A DNA stretch of 64,000 nucleotides from Brevundimonas sp. SGAir0440 (GCF_005484585.1 NZ_CP039435.1:2294001-2358000); one strand, 5' to 3'. Positions 28,276-37,337 are shown, counted from the stretch's first letter. Numbers and translations: made by a program. The notes: generated by a model from the sequence alone, not told the origin.

Positions 28276-29781
28276 ATGCGCCACCATATCGCCGATCCCG
28301 TCGTTCACCGCGAGCACTGGCGCGAGCCGGAGGATGACCAGCTCCGTCTGGAATGCGGCGTCTGTGGCGTCTGGGGCGCGGACGAGGACGAAGGCTCTTC
28401 CGTCGTCGCGCTGGGCCTTCACGCCCTTCAGCATCGCGGCCAGGAAGCCTGCGGCATCGCCAGCGTCAAGGACGAGCGTTTCTACACCGAACGCCACCAG
28501 GGCCTGGTGGGCGAGTCCTTCGGCGGCGCCGACCTGATGACGCGGATGCCCGGCCGCGCGGCCGTGGGCCACACCCGCTACTCTACCGCCGGCGGCAGCT
28601 TCCTGCGCAACATCCAGCCGATGTTCGCCGATCTGGACCAGGGCGGCATCGCCATCGCCCACAACGGCAACCTGACCAACTTCAAATTCCTGCACGCCCA
28701 GCTGGTCAGCGAGGGCGCCATTTTCCAGTCGACCTCGGATTCCGAAGTCATCCTCCACCTGATCGCGCGCAGCCGCAAAGCCAAGATCGTTGATCGGTTC
28801 ACCGACGCCCTGGCTCGGATCGAGGGCGGCTACGCCCTGGTGGCCCAGACCCGCACCAAGATGATCGGCGCGCGCGACCCGCTGGGCATTCGTCCGCTGG
28901 TCCTGGGCCAGTTGGGCGACGGTTGGGTTCTGGCCTCCGAAACCTGCGCCCTGGACATGATGGGCGCCACCTTCGTGCGCGATGTCGAACACGGCGAGAT
29001 CGTCGTCATCGACGACAGCGGCCTGCGCTCGCTCAAGCCCTTCCCCGCCCGCGCGGCGCGTCCCTGCCTGTTCGAATACGTCTATTTCTCGCGCCCGGAT
29101 TCGGTCGTGAACGGCCGCTCCGTCTATGAGGTCCGCAAGGAAATGGGTCGCGGCCTCGCCCGCGAACTGGGCGTCGAAGCCGACATCGTCGTGCCCGTGC
29201 CCGACTCCGGCGTACCCGCCGCCCTCGGCTACGCCCAGGAAAGCGGCATCCCCTACGAAATGGGCATCATCCGCAGCCACTATCTGGGCCGCACCTTCAT
29301 CCAGCCCAGCCAGGGCGCCCGTCAAAAGGGCGTGCGCATGAAGCACAGCCCCAACAAGTCGGCCCTGGCCGGCAAGCGCGTCGTCCTGATCGACGATTCC
29401 ATCGTGCGCGGCACCACCTCGCTGAAACTGGTCCGCGCCGTGCGCGCCGCCGGCGCCACCGAGGTCCACCTGCGTTCGGCCAGCCCGCAGATCCTCTTCC
29501 CCGACTTCTACGGCATCGATATGCCCGAGCGCGCGCAGCTGCTGGCCGCCAACAAGACGCTGGAAGAGATGCGCGACATGCTGGAGGTCGATTCGCTGGG
29601 CTTCCTGTCCATCGACGGCCTGTATCGCGCGATGGGTGAGACGGGCCGCAACGCCGCCGCCCCGCAGTTCACCGACCACTATTTCACCGGCGACTATCCC
29701 ACTCGCCTCTTGGATCGCGAGATCGAGGAAGGCGGCCGCGAGTTCGGGGCCAAACAGCTGTCCTTGCTGGTCAGCGCCTGA
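28276..29781 (+). CDS. purF: Amidophosphoribosyltransferase
   Basis: First enzyme of de novo purine synthesis, transferring the glutamine amide nitrogen to PRPP; 501 residues. A propeptide-like stretch of 26 residues precedes the probable nucleophile Cys27 (ECGVCGVWG), as in Bacillus-type PurF. The glutaminase domain has AVGHTRYSTAGGS and IAHNGNLTN. The phosphoribosyltransferase domain has VVPVPDSGVPAALGYA and the PRPP loop VVLIDDSIVRGTT. C-terminal cysteines are few, so a 4Fe-4S cluster is not assured. It follows cvpA by 28 bases. Confidence 0.96.
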   Translation: MRHHIADPVVHREHWREPEDDQLRLECGVCGVWGADEDEGSSVVALGLHALQHRGQEACGIASVKDERFYTERHQGLVGESFGGADLMTRMPGRAAVGHTRYSTAGGSFLRNIQPMFADLDQGGIAIAHNGNLTNFKFLHAQLVSEGAIFQSTSDSEVILHLIARSRKAKIVDRFTDALARIEGGYALVAQTRTKMIGARDPLGIRPLVLGQLGDGWVLASETCALDMMGATFVRDVEHGEIVVIDDSGLRSLKPFPARAARPCLFEYVYFSRPDSVVNGRSVYEVRKEMGRGLARELGVEADIVVPVPDSGVPAALGYAQESGIPYEMGIIRSHYLGRTFIQPSQGARQKGVRMKHSPNKSALAGKRVVLIDDSIVRGTTSLKLVRAVRAAGATEVHLRSASPQILFPDFYGIDMPERAQLLAANKTLEEMRDMLEVDSLGFLSIDGLYRAMGETGRNAAAPQFTDHYFTGDYPTRLLDREIEEGGREFGAKQLSLLVSA

Positions 29782-29838
29782 TCGAAAGCCGAGCGCGCAG
29801 GCCTTGGCTTGAGGGCCGAGGCCGCGCTATCAGCGGCC

Positions 29839-30591
29839 ATGTCCGAACTTCCCCTGAACGACCGTATCGCCCTCGTCGTCGGCGCCTCGCGCGGCATCGG
29901 TTATGAGAGCGCCCTGGCCCTGGCCAAGGCCGGCGCCCACGTCATCGCGACGGCGCGCACCCAAGGCGGTCTGGAAGAGCTGGACGACGCCATCTTCGCC
30001 GCCACCGGCCGCCATGCGACCCTGATTCCGTTCGATCTGGTGGACGGCGGGGCCATCGACCGGCTGGGCGGCGCCATCTTCGAACGGTTCAAGAAGCTGG
30101 ATATCTGGGTCCACTGCGCCGCCACCATGGGCCCGTCGGGCCTGACGCCGGTGTCGCACGCCGACCCGCGCGAATTCGCCAAGGTTGAAAAGACCAACTT
30201 CACCGCCGTCTATCGCCTGATCCGCTCGCTGGAGCCGCTGCTGCGCGCCTCAGACACCGGCCGCGCCATCCACTTCACCACCAGCGTCGCGACGGCGCCC
30301 AAGGCCTTCTGGGGCATGTACGCCGCGACCAAGGCGGGCGCCGAGGCCTTGGTGAAGGCCTGGGCCGACGAAATCGAGAGCACGCCTGTGCGCGTCAGCA
30401 TCGTCGATCCCGGCCGCATGCGAACCGCCATGCGCGCCCAAGCCTATCCGGGCGAAGACCCATCCGTCCTGCCCCACCCCTCCGAAATCGGCCCCCTGGT
30501 CGTCGAACTGTCGAACGCCGCCGCCACGCCGCCGTTGACCGTCAAGTTCCGCGACTGGGCAGCCGGCCCCTCGGTCGACGCCTTGATCTAA
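29839..30591 (+). CDS. SDR family NAD(P)-dependent oxidoreductase
   Basis: 250-residue classical short-chain dehydrogenase/reductase. The cofactor motif is GASRGIG near residue 16, the active-site Ser lies in HFTTSVATAP, and the catalytic pair is YAATK. VRVSIVDPGRMRT is the typical beta-6 segment. ATG 29839 is preferred to an upstream in-frame start at 29809. It follows purF by 57 bases and its stop overlaps that of the convergent Nudix gene. The substrate is unknown. Confidence 0.88.
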   Translation: MSELPLNDRIALVVGASRGIGYESALALAKAGAHVIATARTQGGLEELDDAIFAATGRHATLIPFDLVDGGAIDRLGGAIFERFKKLDIWVHCAATMGPSGLTPVSHADPREFAKVEKTNFTAVYRLIRSLEPLLRASDTGRAIHFTTSVATAPKAFWGMYAATKAGAEALVKAWADEIESTPVRVSIVDPGRMRTAMRAQAYPGEDPSVLPHPSEIGPLVVELSNAAATPPLTVKFRDWAAGPSVDALI

Positions 30592-31073
30592 CGATCGCCG
30601 ATCAGCGGCAGGCGGAGCGAAGTCAGAATTTCCGCTAGTTCCGCCGGCCAGATCGTCTCCTTGGAATCGCGGATGTCGTCGAGGCTCCACCAGCGGTGTT
30701 CGGTCAGAACCCGCTGCTCCTCGTCCGTCCAACCCTTGGGCGACGGGACGAAGTCGTCGGTGCGCAGCAGGAAGAACCTCTGATCCACATCCGCCATCCG
30801 GCCGTCGGGCAGGCGGAAGCTGACGCGCACTTGGGCGACCTGCGGGCCGGGGTCTTCGACGACCAACCCGGTCTCTTCGAACAGTTCGCGGCGCGCGGCG
30901 TCCTCGAAGGTTTCGCCGGCCTCACACCCGCCGCCGGGCGTCGCCCAGAAGGCCGTGCCGGCGAGAGGTCCTTCGGCGAACACGAAGTGGAACAGCAGCA
31001 CCCGCCCCTGCCCGTCCAGGATCAGCCAACGCGAGGTGGGCCGGGCGGGAAGCGCGCTCTCGGCCTCGCTCAC
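30588..31073 (-). CDS. Nudix hydrolase
   Basis: 161-residue Nudix protein. The full Nudix box is visible around residues 48-70: GGGCEAGETFEDAARRELFEETG, here in two parts GGGCEAGETF and ARRELFEETG, with the REXXEE core. It hydrolyses a nucleoside diphosphate linked to another moiety, but the substrate cannot be told. The start is GTG 31073, four bases after the der stop, so it is probably co-translated with der. Confidence 0.9.
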   Translation of the reverse strand: MSEAESALPARPTSRWLILDGQGRVLLFHFVFAEGPLAGTAFWATPGGGCEAGETFEDAARRELFEETGLVVEDPGPQVAQVRVSFRLPDGRMADVDQRFFLLRTDDFVPSPKGWTDEEQRVLTEHRWWSLDDIRDSKETIWPAELAEILTSLRLPLIGDR

Positions 31074-31077
31074 GCCG

Positions 31078-32697
31078 TCACTTCTTGGCGCCGCCCTTTT
31101 GGCCCGTGCGGATCCGCCCTGAACGCGACACCTGGCGGGCGCCGCCGCGCGCGCCCTTCTGGACCGCCACGGACGAGCCGGCCTTCTTCGACGCGCTGGA
31201 CTTCAAACCGCCCAGAATCTTGGGCTGGGCCTTCCGGGTCTTCTTCTGCTCCAGCGCCTTGCCGGGCAGTTTGGACAGGGCCTCTTCCTTCTCGGCCTTC
31301 TTGACGCGGCGCGGCGCGGTCTTGGCGTCGCCCTTGTAGCGTTCCGGCCCGGACTTGGCGCCGCCCTCCGCATAGGGGTTCACGCCGCTGGACTTGACAT
31401 TCAGGCGGATCGGCGTGCCCGGCAGGTCGAAGCTCTCGCGGATCGAGTTGACCAGATAGCGCTTGTAATGCTCCGGCATCGACTCGGCGCGGTTGGCCAT
31501 GAGCACGAAGGTCGGCGGGCGGGCCTTGGTCTGGGCGATGTATTTCGGCTTGATCCGCTTGCCGTCCACGGCGGGAGGCGGGTGCCGCTGGGTCGCCATG
31601 GACAGCCAGGTGTTCAGGTCCTTGGTCTTCACCTTGACCGACCAGGTGTCATAGGCCTGAAGCACCGCCGGCATCAACCGCTCGACGCCGCGCCCGCTGT
31701 GCGACGACAGGGCTACGAAGGGCGAACCCTTCAGTTGCGGCAGCTTGTCCTCGGCCATGCCCTTCAGCTTGGCCATGCGGGACTGGGGTTCGTCCTCCAG
31801 GTCCCACTTCGATGCGACATAGACCAGGGCGCGGCCCTCGCGCTCGACCAGATCGGCCAGTTGCAGGTCCTGGGTGTCGAAGGCGTCGTCCTTGTCCATC
31901 ATCAGGATGACGACTTCGGCGAAGGTGATGGCCCGGATGGTGTCGGCGACCGACAGCTTCTCCAGCTTCTCCTGCACCCGCGCCTTGCGACGCATCCCCG
32001 CCGTATCGACCAGCCGGATGTTCTTGCCCTCGAACTGCCAGTCGACCGAGATGGAGTCGCGGGTGATGCCCGCTTCCGGCCCGGTCAGCAGCCGATCGTC
32101 GCCGATCAGGCGGTTGATCAGCGTGGACTTGCCCGCATTGGGCCGGCCGATGACGGCGATGCGGATCGGCTTGTCCGGCTCGTCGATCTCCTCGACGAAG
32201 ATGTCCTGCGAGGCCGCGACGATGGCGGCATACAGATCGGCCATCCCCTCGCCGTGCTCGGCCGAGATGGCGACGGGCTCGCCAAAGCCCAAGGCGTGCG
32301 CCTCGCCGACGCCGCCGCCGCTCTCGCGGCTCTCGGACTTGTTGGCCAACAGGATGACCGGCTTGTGCACCCGGCGCAGGCGCTCGGCGAAGATCCGGTC
32401 CAGCGACGTCACACCCTCGCGCGCATCCATCATGAACATGACCAGTTCGGCGTCGTCCAGCGCGGCCTCGGTCTGCTCGCGCATCCGGGCTTCCAGGCTG
32501 TCGTCGGTGACGTCCTCGTATCCCGCCGTGTCGATCAGCGTCAGATCCATGTCGCCGATGTTGCCGTCGGCGTAGCGTCTGTCGCGGGTCACGCCGGGGC
32601 GATCGTCGACGAGCGCCAGGCGCTTGCCGACGAGGCGGTTGAACAGTGTCGATTTGCCCACATTGGGGCGGCCGACGATGGCGACCTTCAGAGCCAT
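31078..32697 (-). CDS. der: Ribosome biogenesis GTPase Der (EngA)
   Basis: Double-GTPase needed for 50S assembly; 539 residues. The first G domain has GRPNVGKS near residue 9 and DTAGYED; the second has GRPNAGKS near residue 182, DTAGMRRKARV and ASKWDLED. The KH-like C-terminal domain follows (FVLMANRAESMPEHYKRYLVNSIRE; PIRLNVKSSGVNPY). The last 90 or so residues are a Lys/Arg/Ala/Gly-rich tail absent from the 490-residue E. coli protein and likely RNA-binding. It lies downstream of yfgM-like and bamB, the same order as in E. coli. Confidence 0.96.
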   Translation of the reverse strand: MALKVAIVGRPNVGKSTLFNRLVGKRLALVDDRPGVTRDRRYADGNIGDMDLTLIDTAGYEDVTDDSLEARMREQTEAALDDAELVMFMMDAREGVTSLDRIFAERLRRVHKPVILLANKSESRESGGGVGEAHALGFGEPVAISAEHGEGMADLYAAIVAASQDIFVEEIDEPDKPIRIAVIGRPNAGKSTLINRLIGDDRLLTGPEAGITRDSISVDWQFEGKNIRLVDTAGMRRKARVQEKLEKLSVADTIRAITFAEVVILMMDKDDAFDTQDLQLADLVEREGRALVYVASKWDLEDEPQSRMAKLKGMAEDKLPQLKGSPFVALSSHSGRGVERLMPAVLQAYDTWSVKVKTKDLNTWLSMATQRHPPPAVDGKRIKPKYIAQTKARPPTFVLMANRAESMPEHYKRYLVNSIRESFDLPGTPIRLNVKSSGVNPYAEGGAKSGPERYKGDAKTAPRRVKKAEKEEALSKLPGKALEQKKTRKAQPKILGGLKSSASKKAGSSVAVQKGARGGARQVSRSGRIRTGQKGGAKK

Positions 32698-32728
32698 GTC
32701 GGCCTTCTAGCTTAGTTTGAGCTGAAAA

Positions 32729-34111
32729 TCAGCGGATGCAGATCAGTTGGCCGTTGTCGGTCAGCACATACAGCGCGCCGTTATAGGCGGCCGGGGCGAT
32801 ATAGGCGGGCGCGCCCAGCTTCAGCGTCGTCTGCGCCACGCCGGTCTTGGGATCGAAGGCGACGGCTTCGCCGAACGAATTGACCATCACCAGGCGGTTG
32901 GAGGCCAGCAGCGGTCCCGACCATTGCGGGCGGATGGTGCGACGGCCGAAGGTCAGGAAGCCGCCCTCACGGCGCTCGCGGCCCTCGTTCAGTTCGCGCG
33001 TCCAGTAGATCTGGCCCGTGTCGCGGTTGGCCGTGATCAGCTGACCCGACTTGGACACCACGAAGACGGCGTCGCCGACCGGCAGCGGCGCATTCACGCC
33101 CGTCACCGGCAGTTGCCACTTGGGCTGGCCCGAACGCAGGTCCAGCGCCGACATCACGCCCGAGTGGCTGACGCCATAGACCATGCCGCGGCTGATGACC
33201 GGACGGCCCGCCACGTCGCGAACTTCCGACAGGGCGCTGGTGCGGCTGGTGCGCGACAGGGTTTCTTCCCACACCGCCTGGCCGTTCAGCGCGCTCAGCG
33301 CGACCAGCTGGCCCGAGGCGAACGGGGCGACGACGGTCGTGCCGCTGACGGCGGGGCTGGAGGCGCGCATGACGCGCGCCGGCTCGGCGATGCCGCGATA
33401 GGTCCAGTCCTGGGCGCCGGTGTTGGCGTCGAAGGCGAACAGCTGGCTGTCGACGTCCACGACGAAGACCCGGTTGCCCGAGACGGTCGGGGCGCCGTGG
33501 ATCGGGGCGTCCACCTGCTGGGTCCAGACCACCGCGCCGGTGTTGGCGTCCAGCGCCGTCATCGAGCGATAGCCGGACGAGACGAAGACCTTGCCGCCGC
33601 CGACGGCGACGCCGCCGCCGAAGCCGCCGTTGCGGTCACGATCGGCGTTCTTGACGTTGGCCTTCCACAGGATCGCGCCGGTATCGGCCGAAACCGCCGA
33701 AACGGTCGATTCGCCATCCAGCACGAAGATCTTGCCGTCGGCGGCCACGATCGGCGCCATGACATTGCCGACGTGGGCCGATCCCGAGCCGACGCCCCGC
33801 TTCCAGGCGATCTGGAAGTTCGGCGCCGCGATGACGTGCTCGACCAGGTTCTCGGACGTGCCGCCGGGCTGAGTCCAGGCCGTCACGGCCTGCGGACCCG
33901 GCAGGAAGAAGTCGCGGCCCGACAGGGCGGCCGACGGCGACAGGCTCTGTTCGAACTCCAGCACCGAGATGCGCTGGCCGGCCGAGGCGGTCGCGCCGGC
34001 GTCTTCCTTGCCGCCGCCCAGACCGAACGGCAGATTGCGGCGCACGGTGCCGCAGGACGCCATCGTTGCGGCGACGCCGCAGATCAGCGCGACTTTCAGA
34101 ACTCGGTTCAT
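32729..34111 (-). CDS. bamB: Outer membrane assembly lipoprotein BamB
   Basis: 460-residue lipoprotein of the BAM beta-barrel assembly machine. The signal MNRVLKVALICGVAATMASC carries lipobox MASC. Repeated PQQ-like blades are visible (AVSADTGAILWKANV; ALDANTGAVVWTQQV; AFDANTGAQDWTYRG; DLRSGQPKWQLPVTG; ANRDTGQIYWTRELN), giving an eight-bladed propeller. ATG 34111 is chosen because it gives the lipoprotein signal; a GTG at 34138 has none. It lies between yfgM-like and der. Confidence 0.92.
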   Translation of the reverse strand: MNRVLKVALICGVAATMASCGTVRRNLPFGLGGGKEDAGATASAGQRISVLEFEQSLSPSAALSGRDFFLPGPQAVTAWTQPGGTSENLVEHVIAAPNFQIAWKRGVGSGSAHVGNVMAPIVAADGKIFVLDGESTVSAVSADTGAILWKANVKNADRDRNGGFGGGVAVGGGKVFVSSGYRSMTALDANTGAVVWTQQVDAPIHGAPTVSGNRVFVVDVDSQLFAFDANTGAQDWTYRGIAEPARVMRASSPAVSGTTVVAPFASGQLVALSALNGQAVWEETLSRTSRTSALSEVRDVAGRPVISRGMVYGVSHSGVMSALDLRSGQPKWQLPVTGVNAPLPVGDAVFVVSKSGQLITANRDTGQIYWTRELNEGRERREGGFLTFGRRTIRPQWSGPLLASNRLVMVNSFGEAVAFDPKTGVAQTTLKLGAPAYIAPAAYNGALYVLTDNGQLICIR

Positions 34112-34137
34112 CGGGGGCGTCCTGTAAAGGGTCGTCA

Positions 34138-34968
34138 CTATTGGGCGGCCGGCGCGGCGGCGGGCGCCGCCTGGGCAGGGGCGGCCTGAGCCGGGGCAGC
34201 TTGGGCCGGAGCAGCCTGAGCCGGTGCAGCCTGGGCGGCCGAGGGCGTCATCGCGTTCGCAGCGCCGGCGGCCGGCGGCGTCGCCTTGGCGGCGGCGTCG
34301 ATGATGGGTTTGATGGCGGTTGCGGTGCCGGCGTCGATGGATTCCACGGCGATCTGGGCGCGCTGACGGATCGAGTCCGGCACGTCCTGACCCAGTTGCA
34401 GCAGCACGAACGCCTCACGCGCTTCCTTGGTCTTGCCGTGTTGCAGCCGCGCCAGGGCCAGGGCTTCCTGGGCGAAGGCGTGCAGCGGGCGCTTGTCTTC
34501 GGCCAGCGGCGTCAGGCGCTTTTCGATCTCGGCCAGCGGCGCGGTGTCCATGATCAGGAAGGCGGCCTTCAGGGCGGGCGGGTCCGACAGGATCGGATCG
34601 CTGGACGCCTTGGCGGCTTCGTCGAACAGGCGGACAGCCTCGGGGAACTTGTTGGCGCTGACGGCCAGGCCGGCCTGCTGCTGCAGGGCCAGGACCTTGT
34701 AGGCGCCATTGCCTTCCTTGATCGCTTCCTCAAAGGCGGCGCGGGCGTCCATCGGCTTGTCGGCGCGAAGGGCCTCCATGCCGCGATCATAGGCCTCGGC
34801 GGCCTTGGCGGACTTGTTGGAGTTCAGGCTGTCCCAGCCCCACCAGCCCAGGGCGCCGATCAGGGCGACGACCAGCACCACGCCGAAAACGGGCAGCCAG
34901 GTCTTGGCCAGGCGCTTCAACTTGTCGGAGCGAAGCTCCTCCTCGACCTGCTCGAAGACATCAACCAC
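34138..34968 (-). CDS. YfgM-like TPR membrane protein
   Basis: 276-residue protein with a short cytoplasmic N-terminus (MVDVFEQVEEELRSDKLKRL), one transmembrane helix (about residues 27-48) and a periplasmic TPR region, matching the YfgM family (TPR_21). In E. coli YfgM works with PpiD at the SecYEG translocon. The C-terminal 35 residues are a low-complexity tail of repeated PAQAA units encoded by near-identical 15-base repeats (34150-34235). It is followed by bamB and der. The upstream gap to panB (79 bases) probably holds the operon promoter. Confidence 0.85.
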   Translation of the reverse strand: MVDVFEQVEEELRSDKLKRLAKTWLPVFGVVLVVALIGALGWWGWDSLNSNKSAKAAEAYDRGMEALRADKPMDARAAFEEAIKEGNGAYKVLALQQQAGLAVSANKFPEAVRLFDEAAKASSDPILSDPPALKAAFLIMDTAPLAEIEKRLTPLAEDKRPLHAFAQEALALARLQHGKTKEAREAFVLLQLGQDVPDSIRQRAQIAVESIDAGTATAIKPIIDAAAKATPPAAGAANAMTPSAAQAAPAQAAPAQAAPAQAAPAQAAPAAAPAAQ

Positions 34969-35047
34969 TGAAACGTCGCCCCAAAATCGCGAAATGCAAA
35001 CCGGCGCGGACCCTAGAAGGTCGGCTCCCCGCCCGCAACGTCGTCCG

Positions 35048-35884
35048 TTACTGCGAAGCCGGCTTTTTCGAGAAGTAGGTCTCGACTTCGGCAGGAAAAC
35101 GGCGGGTTTTCACATCGCTGGCGAAAGCGGCGGCCGCGCGGTCGATCTCGGTGCGCAGATCGGCGTATTTGCGCACGAACTTCGGGGTCCAGTCGAACAT
35201 GCCGAGCATGTCGTTGACCACCAGCACCTGACCGTCGCAGGCGGCCGAGGCGCCGATGCCGATGGTGGGCGCGTCGATCGTCTCGGTGATCTCGCGCGCC
35301 AGCGATTCGGCGACGCCCTCGATGACGATGCAGAAGGCGCCGGCCTCGGCGACGGCCTTGGCCTCGGCCAGCACCCGGTCGCGCTCGCTGTCGGTCCGCC
35401 CCTTGGCCTTGAACCCGCCCTCGGCCAGGATCGCCTGGGGTCGCAGGCCGACATGGCCCATGACCGGAATGCCGCGCTTGACCAGGAAGGCGACGATCTC
35501 GGCCATATCGATGCTGGTTTCCAGCTTCACCGCCTGGGTGCCCGTCTCCTTCATCACCCGCACGCAGTTGGCGTAGGCGACCTCCTTGCCGCCCTCGTAG
35601 GAGCCGAACGGCATATCCACGACCACCATGGCCCGCTTGGCGCCGCGCATGACGGCCTGCCCGTGCAGGATCATCATCTCCAGCGTCACGCCCACGGTAT
35701 TGGGCAGGCCGTGAACCGCCATCCCCAGGCTGTCTCCGACCAGCAGCACGTCGCAGTGCGGATCCAGCAGGGCCGCCATCGGCGCGTCATATGCCGTCAG
35801 GCAGACGATCGGCTCGCCGCCCTTGCGCCCCGCGATATCGGGCACGGTGATGCGTTTGACGCTCTCTTGGGTATGGACGGACAT
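35048..35884 (-). CDS. panB: 3-methyl-2-oxobutanoate hydroxymethyltransferase
   Basis: First enzyme of pantothenate synthesis, making ketopantoate from alpha-ketoisovalerate and methylene-THF; 278 residues. ITVPDIAGRKGGEPIVCLTAYDAPMA, LLVGDSLGMAVHGLPNTVGVT, VMGHVGLRPQAILAEGGFKAKGR and TIGIGASAACDGQVLV-type segments are diagnostic. panC is not in the window. The 70-base gap to the ECF-operon gene upstream suggests it may be transcribed from its own promoter. Confidence 0.95.
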   Translation of the reverse strand: MSVHTQESVKRITVPDIAGRKGGEPIVCLTAYDAPMAALLDPHCDVLLVGDSLGMAVHGLPNTVGVTLEMMILHGQAVMRGAKRAMVVVDMPFGSYEGGKEVAYANCVRVMKETGTQAVKLETSIDMAEIVAFLVKRGIPVMGHVGLRPQAILAEGGFKAKGRTDSERDRVLAEAKAVAEAGAFCIVIEGVAESLAREITETIDAPTIGIGASAACDGQVLVVNDMLGMFDWTPKFVRKYADLRTEIDRAAAAFASDVKTRRFPAEVETYFSKKPASQ

Positions 35885-35953
35885 CGCCGGGCCTCCTGAC
35901 GTGAAGGGGTCAGATAGGCCCCTGCCCCGCCGGTGTCACCCTTGCAGCCGCGC

Positions 35954-36370
35954 TCACACGTCCTGCGACAACTTCGCCACGCCCGCCGCCATCAGGGCGA
36001 CCAGGGCCCCGGCGACGATCCAGAAGGTCATCATGCCTGAGCCGTTCATCAGGTCCAGCGACCCGACGCCCAGACCTTGCAGGCCCAATCCGTCCAGGCC
36101 CGATTGCGCTGCGCCCTGCGCCGTGGCGGCCGCCGCCCTGAGGCCTTGCGCCAGGGTCGTATCGCCGTCGGCGGTGAAGTTGATGTTCACCCCCTCGCGC
36201 ACCGCCAGCACCCCGCCGATCAGTCCGGCCGCCGTCAGGGTCAGAGCGCGCCAGCGCGACCGCGTCTCCATGCGCGCCTTGACTGTCGCCAGGAACAGGG
36301 CCTCGTCCGGCAGGCTCGGCGCCTGGGCGAACAGCCTTTCGATCATCGGATCGAATTCGTCAGCCGACAT
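35954..36370 (-). CDS. Two-TM membrane protein in ECF sigma operon, possible anti-sigma factor
   Basis: 138-residue protein. The first 45 residues are soluble (SADEFDPMIERLFAQAPSLPDE), a hydrophobic segment (WRALTLTAAGLIGGVLAV) follows, then a Gly/Ala/Leu-rich region and a second hydrophobic segment near the C-terminus (MMTFWIVAGALVALMAAG). ATG 36370 has GGAGG seven bases upstream and lies inside the end of the sigma-factor gene (11-base overlap), so both are coupled. Coupling, topology and size suit an anti-sigma factor, but there is no zinc motif and the family is not recognised. That function is inference. Confidence 0.6.
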   Translation of the reverse strand: MSADEFDPMIERLFAQAPSLPDEALFLATVKARMETRSRWRALTLTAAGLIGGVLAVREGVNINFTADGDTTLAQGLRAAAATAQGAAQSGLDGLGLQGLGVGSLDLMNGSGMMTFWIVAGALVALMAAGVAKLSQDV

Positions 36371-36917
36371 GGACCGACCTCCCGCCTGAGCCGTGCGCCG
36401 GTTGAAGCCGCGCACGGAGTTTATCCAGACCACGTTTGACATGCGATTTCACCGTGCCAAGCGGCAAATTCATGGCTGCCGCGATTTCCGGATGCGACAT
36501 CCCCGCGCCGTGGCACAGGGAGACGCAGACACGCTCGGTCTCGCTGAGCGTCTTCAACGCCTCGTCCAGGTCCATCAGACCGCCGCGGTCGACGACCACA
36601 TCCGCCTGATCGGCCTCGATCTCCGCGACGTAGCGCGCCTCCTTGGCCACCCGCTTCAGATAAAGCCGCGCCGCGATCTTCTTGATCCAGCCCGCAAACG
36701 TCCCCTGCCCGCGAAACTCCGCGCACCGCTGGAACCCTTGCAAGAAGGCGTCCTGCGCCACGTCGTCTGACAGGGACGGCGTCGCCCCCATCCGGCGCAG
36801 CAGCCCCCGCACCGCCGACCCGTGCCGACGCACCAGCTCGCCATACTCCCGCCGACCGCCGGCCGCCGCCTGGGCGGCCAGCTCCACATCGTGGAAGTCG
36901 CGTAGAGACTTGCTCAT
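36360..36917 (-). CDS. ECF-type RNA polymerase sigma factor
   Basis: 185-residue extracytoplasmic-function sigma factor. Region 2 is seen around residues 20-75 (LVRRHGSAVRGLLRRMGA; DDVAQDAFLQGFQRCAEFRGQGTFAGWIKKIAARLYL). Region 4 is near residues 110-165 (ETERVCVSLCHGAGMSHPEIAAAMNLPLGTVKSHVKRGLDKLR). It lies between a DUF6249 gene upstream (24-base gap) and the membrane protein gene that overlaps its end. The target promoters are unknown. Confidence 0.92.
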   Translation of the reverse strand: MSKSLRDFHDVELAAQAAAGGRREYGELVRRHGSAVRGLLRRMGATPSLSDDVAQDAFLQGFQRCAEFRGQGTFAGWIKKIAARLYLKRVAKEARYVAEIEADQADVVVDRGGLMDLDEALKTLSETERVCVSLCHGAGMSHPEIAAAMNLPLGTVKSHVKRGLDKLRARLQPAHGSGGRSVHVG

Positions 36918-36941
36918 CAGAGCTTCCCCCGCCCGCCGTGC

Positions 36942-37337
36942 TCAGTCCGCGCCCTTGTTGAAGAAGCTCAGAACGATGAAGGCCAGACCGATCGTGACGG
37001 GAATGCAGGAGATGCCCAGCAGACCGCTGTCCAGATTGCCGTTGAAGTTCCCACCCAGCTCGCTGACGACCGAGAAGGCGGCGATGCCGATGCCGGACGC
37101 CAGCCAGATGACGCCGCGCCGGATGTCCTTCGTGCGCGACGGCAGGCTCTTCTGCACATCCTTGGTCATAACGTCGATCAGTTCGGGCGGCAGTTGCTGG
37201 CCCTTGTCCACCGCATGGCGGATGGTTTCCTGCATGTCGCGCTTTTCGCGATACTTCAGCACCTGCGGGCCGAAGACGATGGCGGTGATCGAACCGAAGA
37301 CGGCGAACATCGCAAAGATCGGAATGAAGTCTTGCAT
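36942..37337 (-). CDS. DUF6249 membrane protein
   Basis: 131-residue protein with three hydrophobic stretches: residues 3-25, a central GVIWLASGIGIAAFSVVS, and a C-terminal SCIPVTIGLAFIVLSFF. The charged linker (YREKRDMQETIRHAVDKGQQLPPELIDVM) is typical of DUF6249. AGGGG lies eight bases before ATG 37337. First gene of the ECF operon. Such proteins recur beside ECF factors in Caulobacterales (from memory; not verified here), which suggests a part in signal sensing. Confidence 0.75.
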   Translation of the reverse strand: MQDFIPIFAMFAVFGSITAIVFGPQVLKYREKRDMQETIRHAVDKGQQLPPELIDVMTKDVQKSLPSRTKDIRRGVIWLASGIGIAAFSVVSELGGNFNGNLDSGLLGISCIPVTIGLAFIVLSFFNKGAD

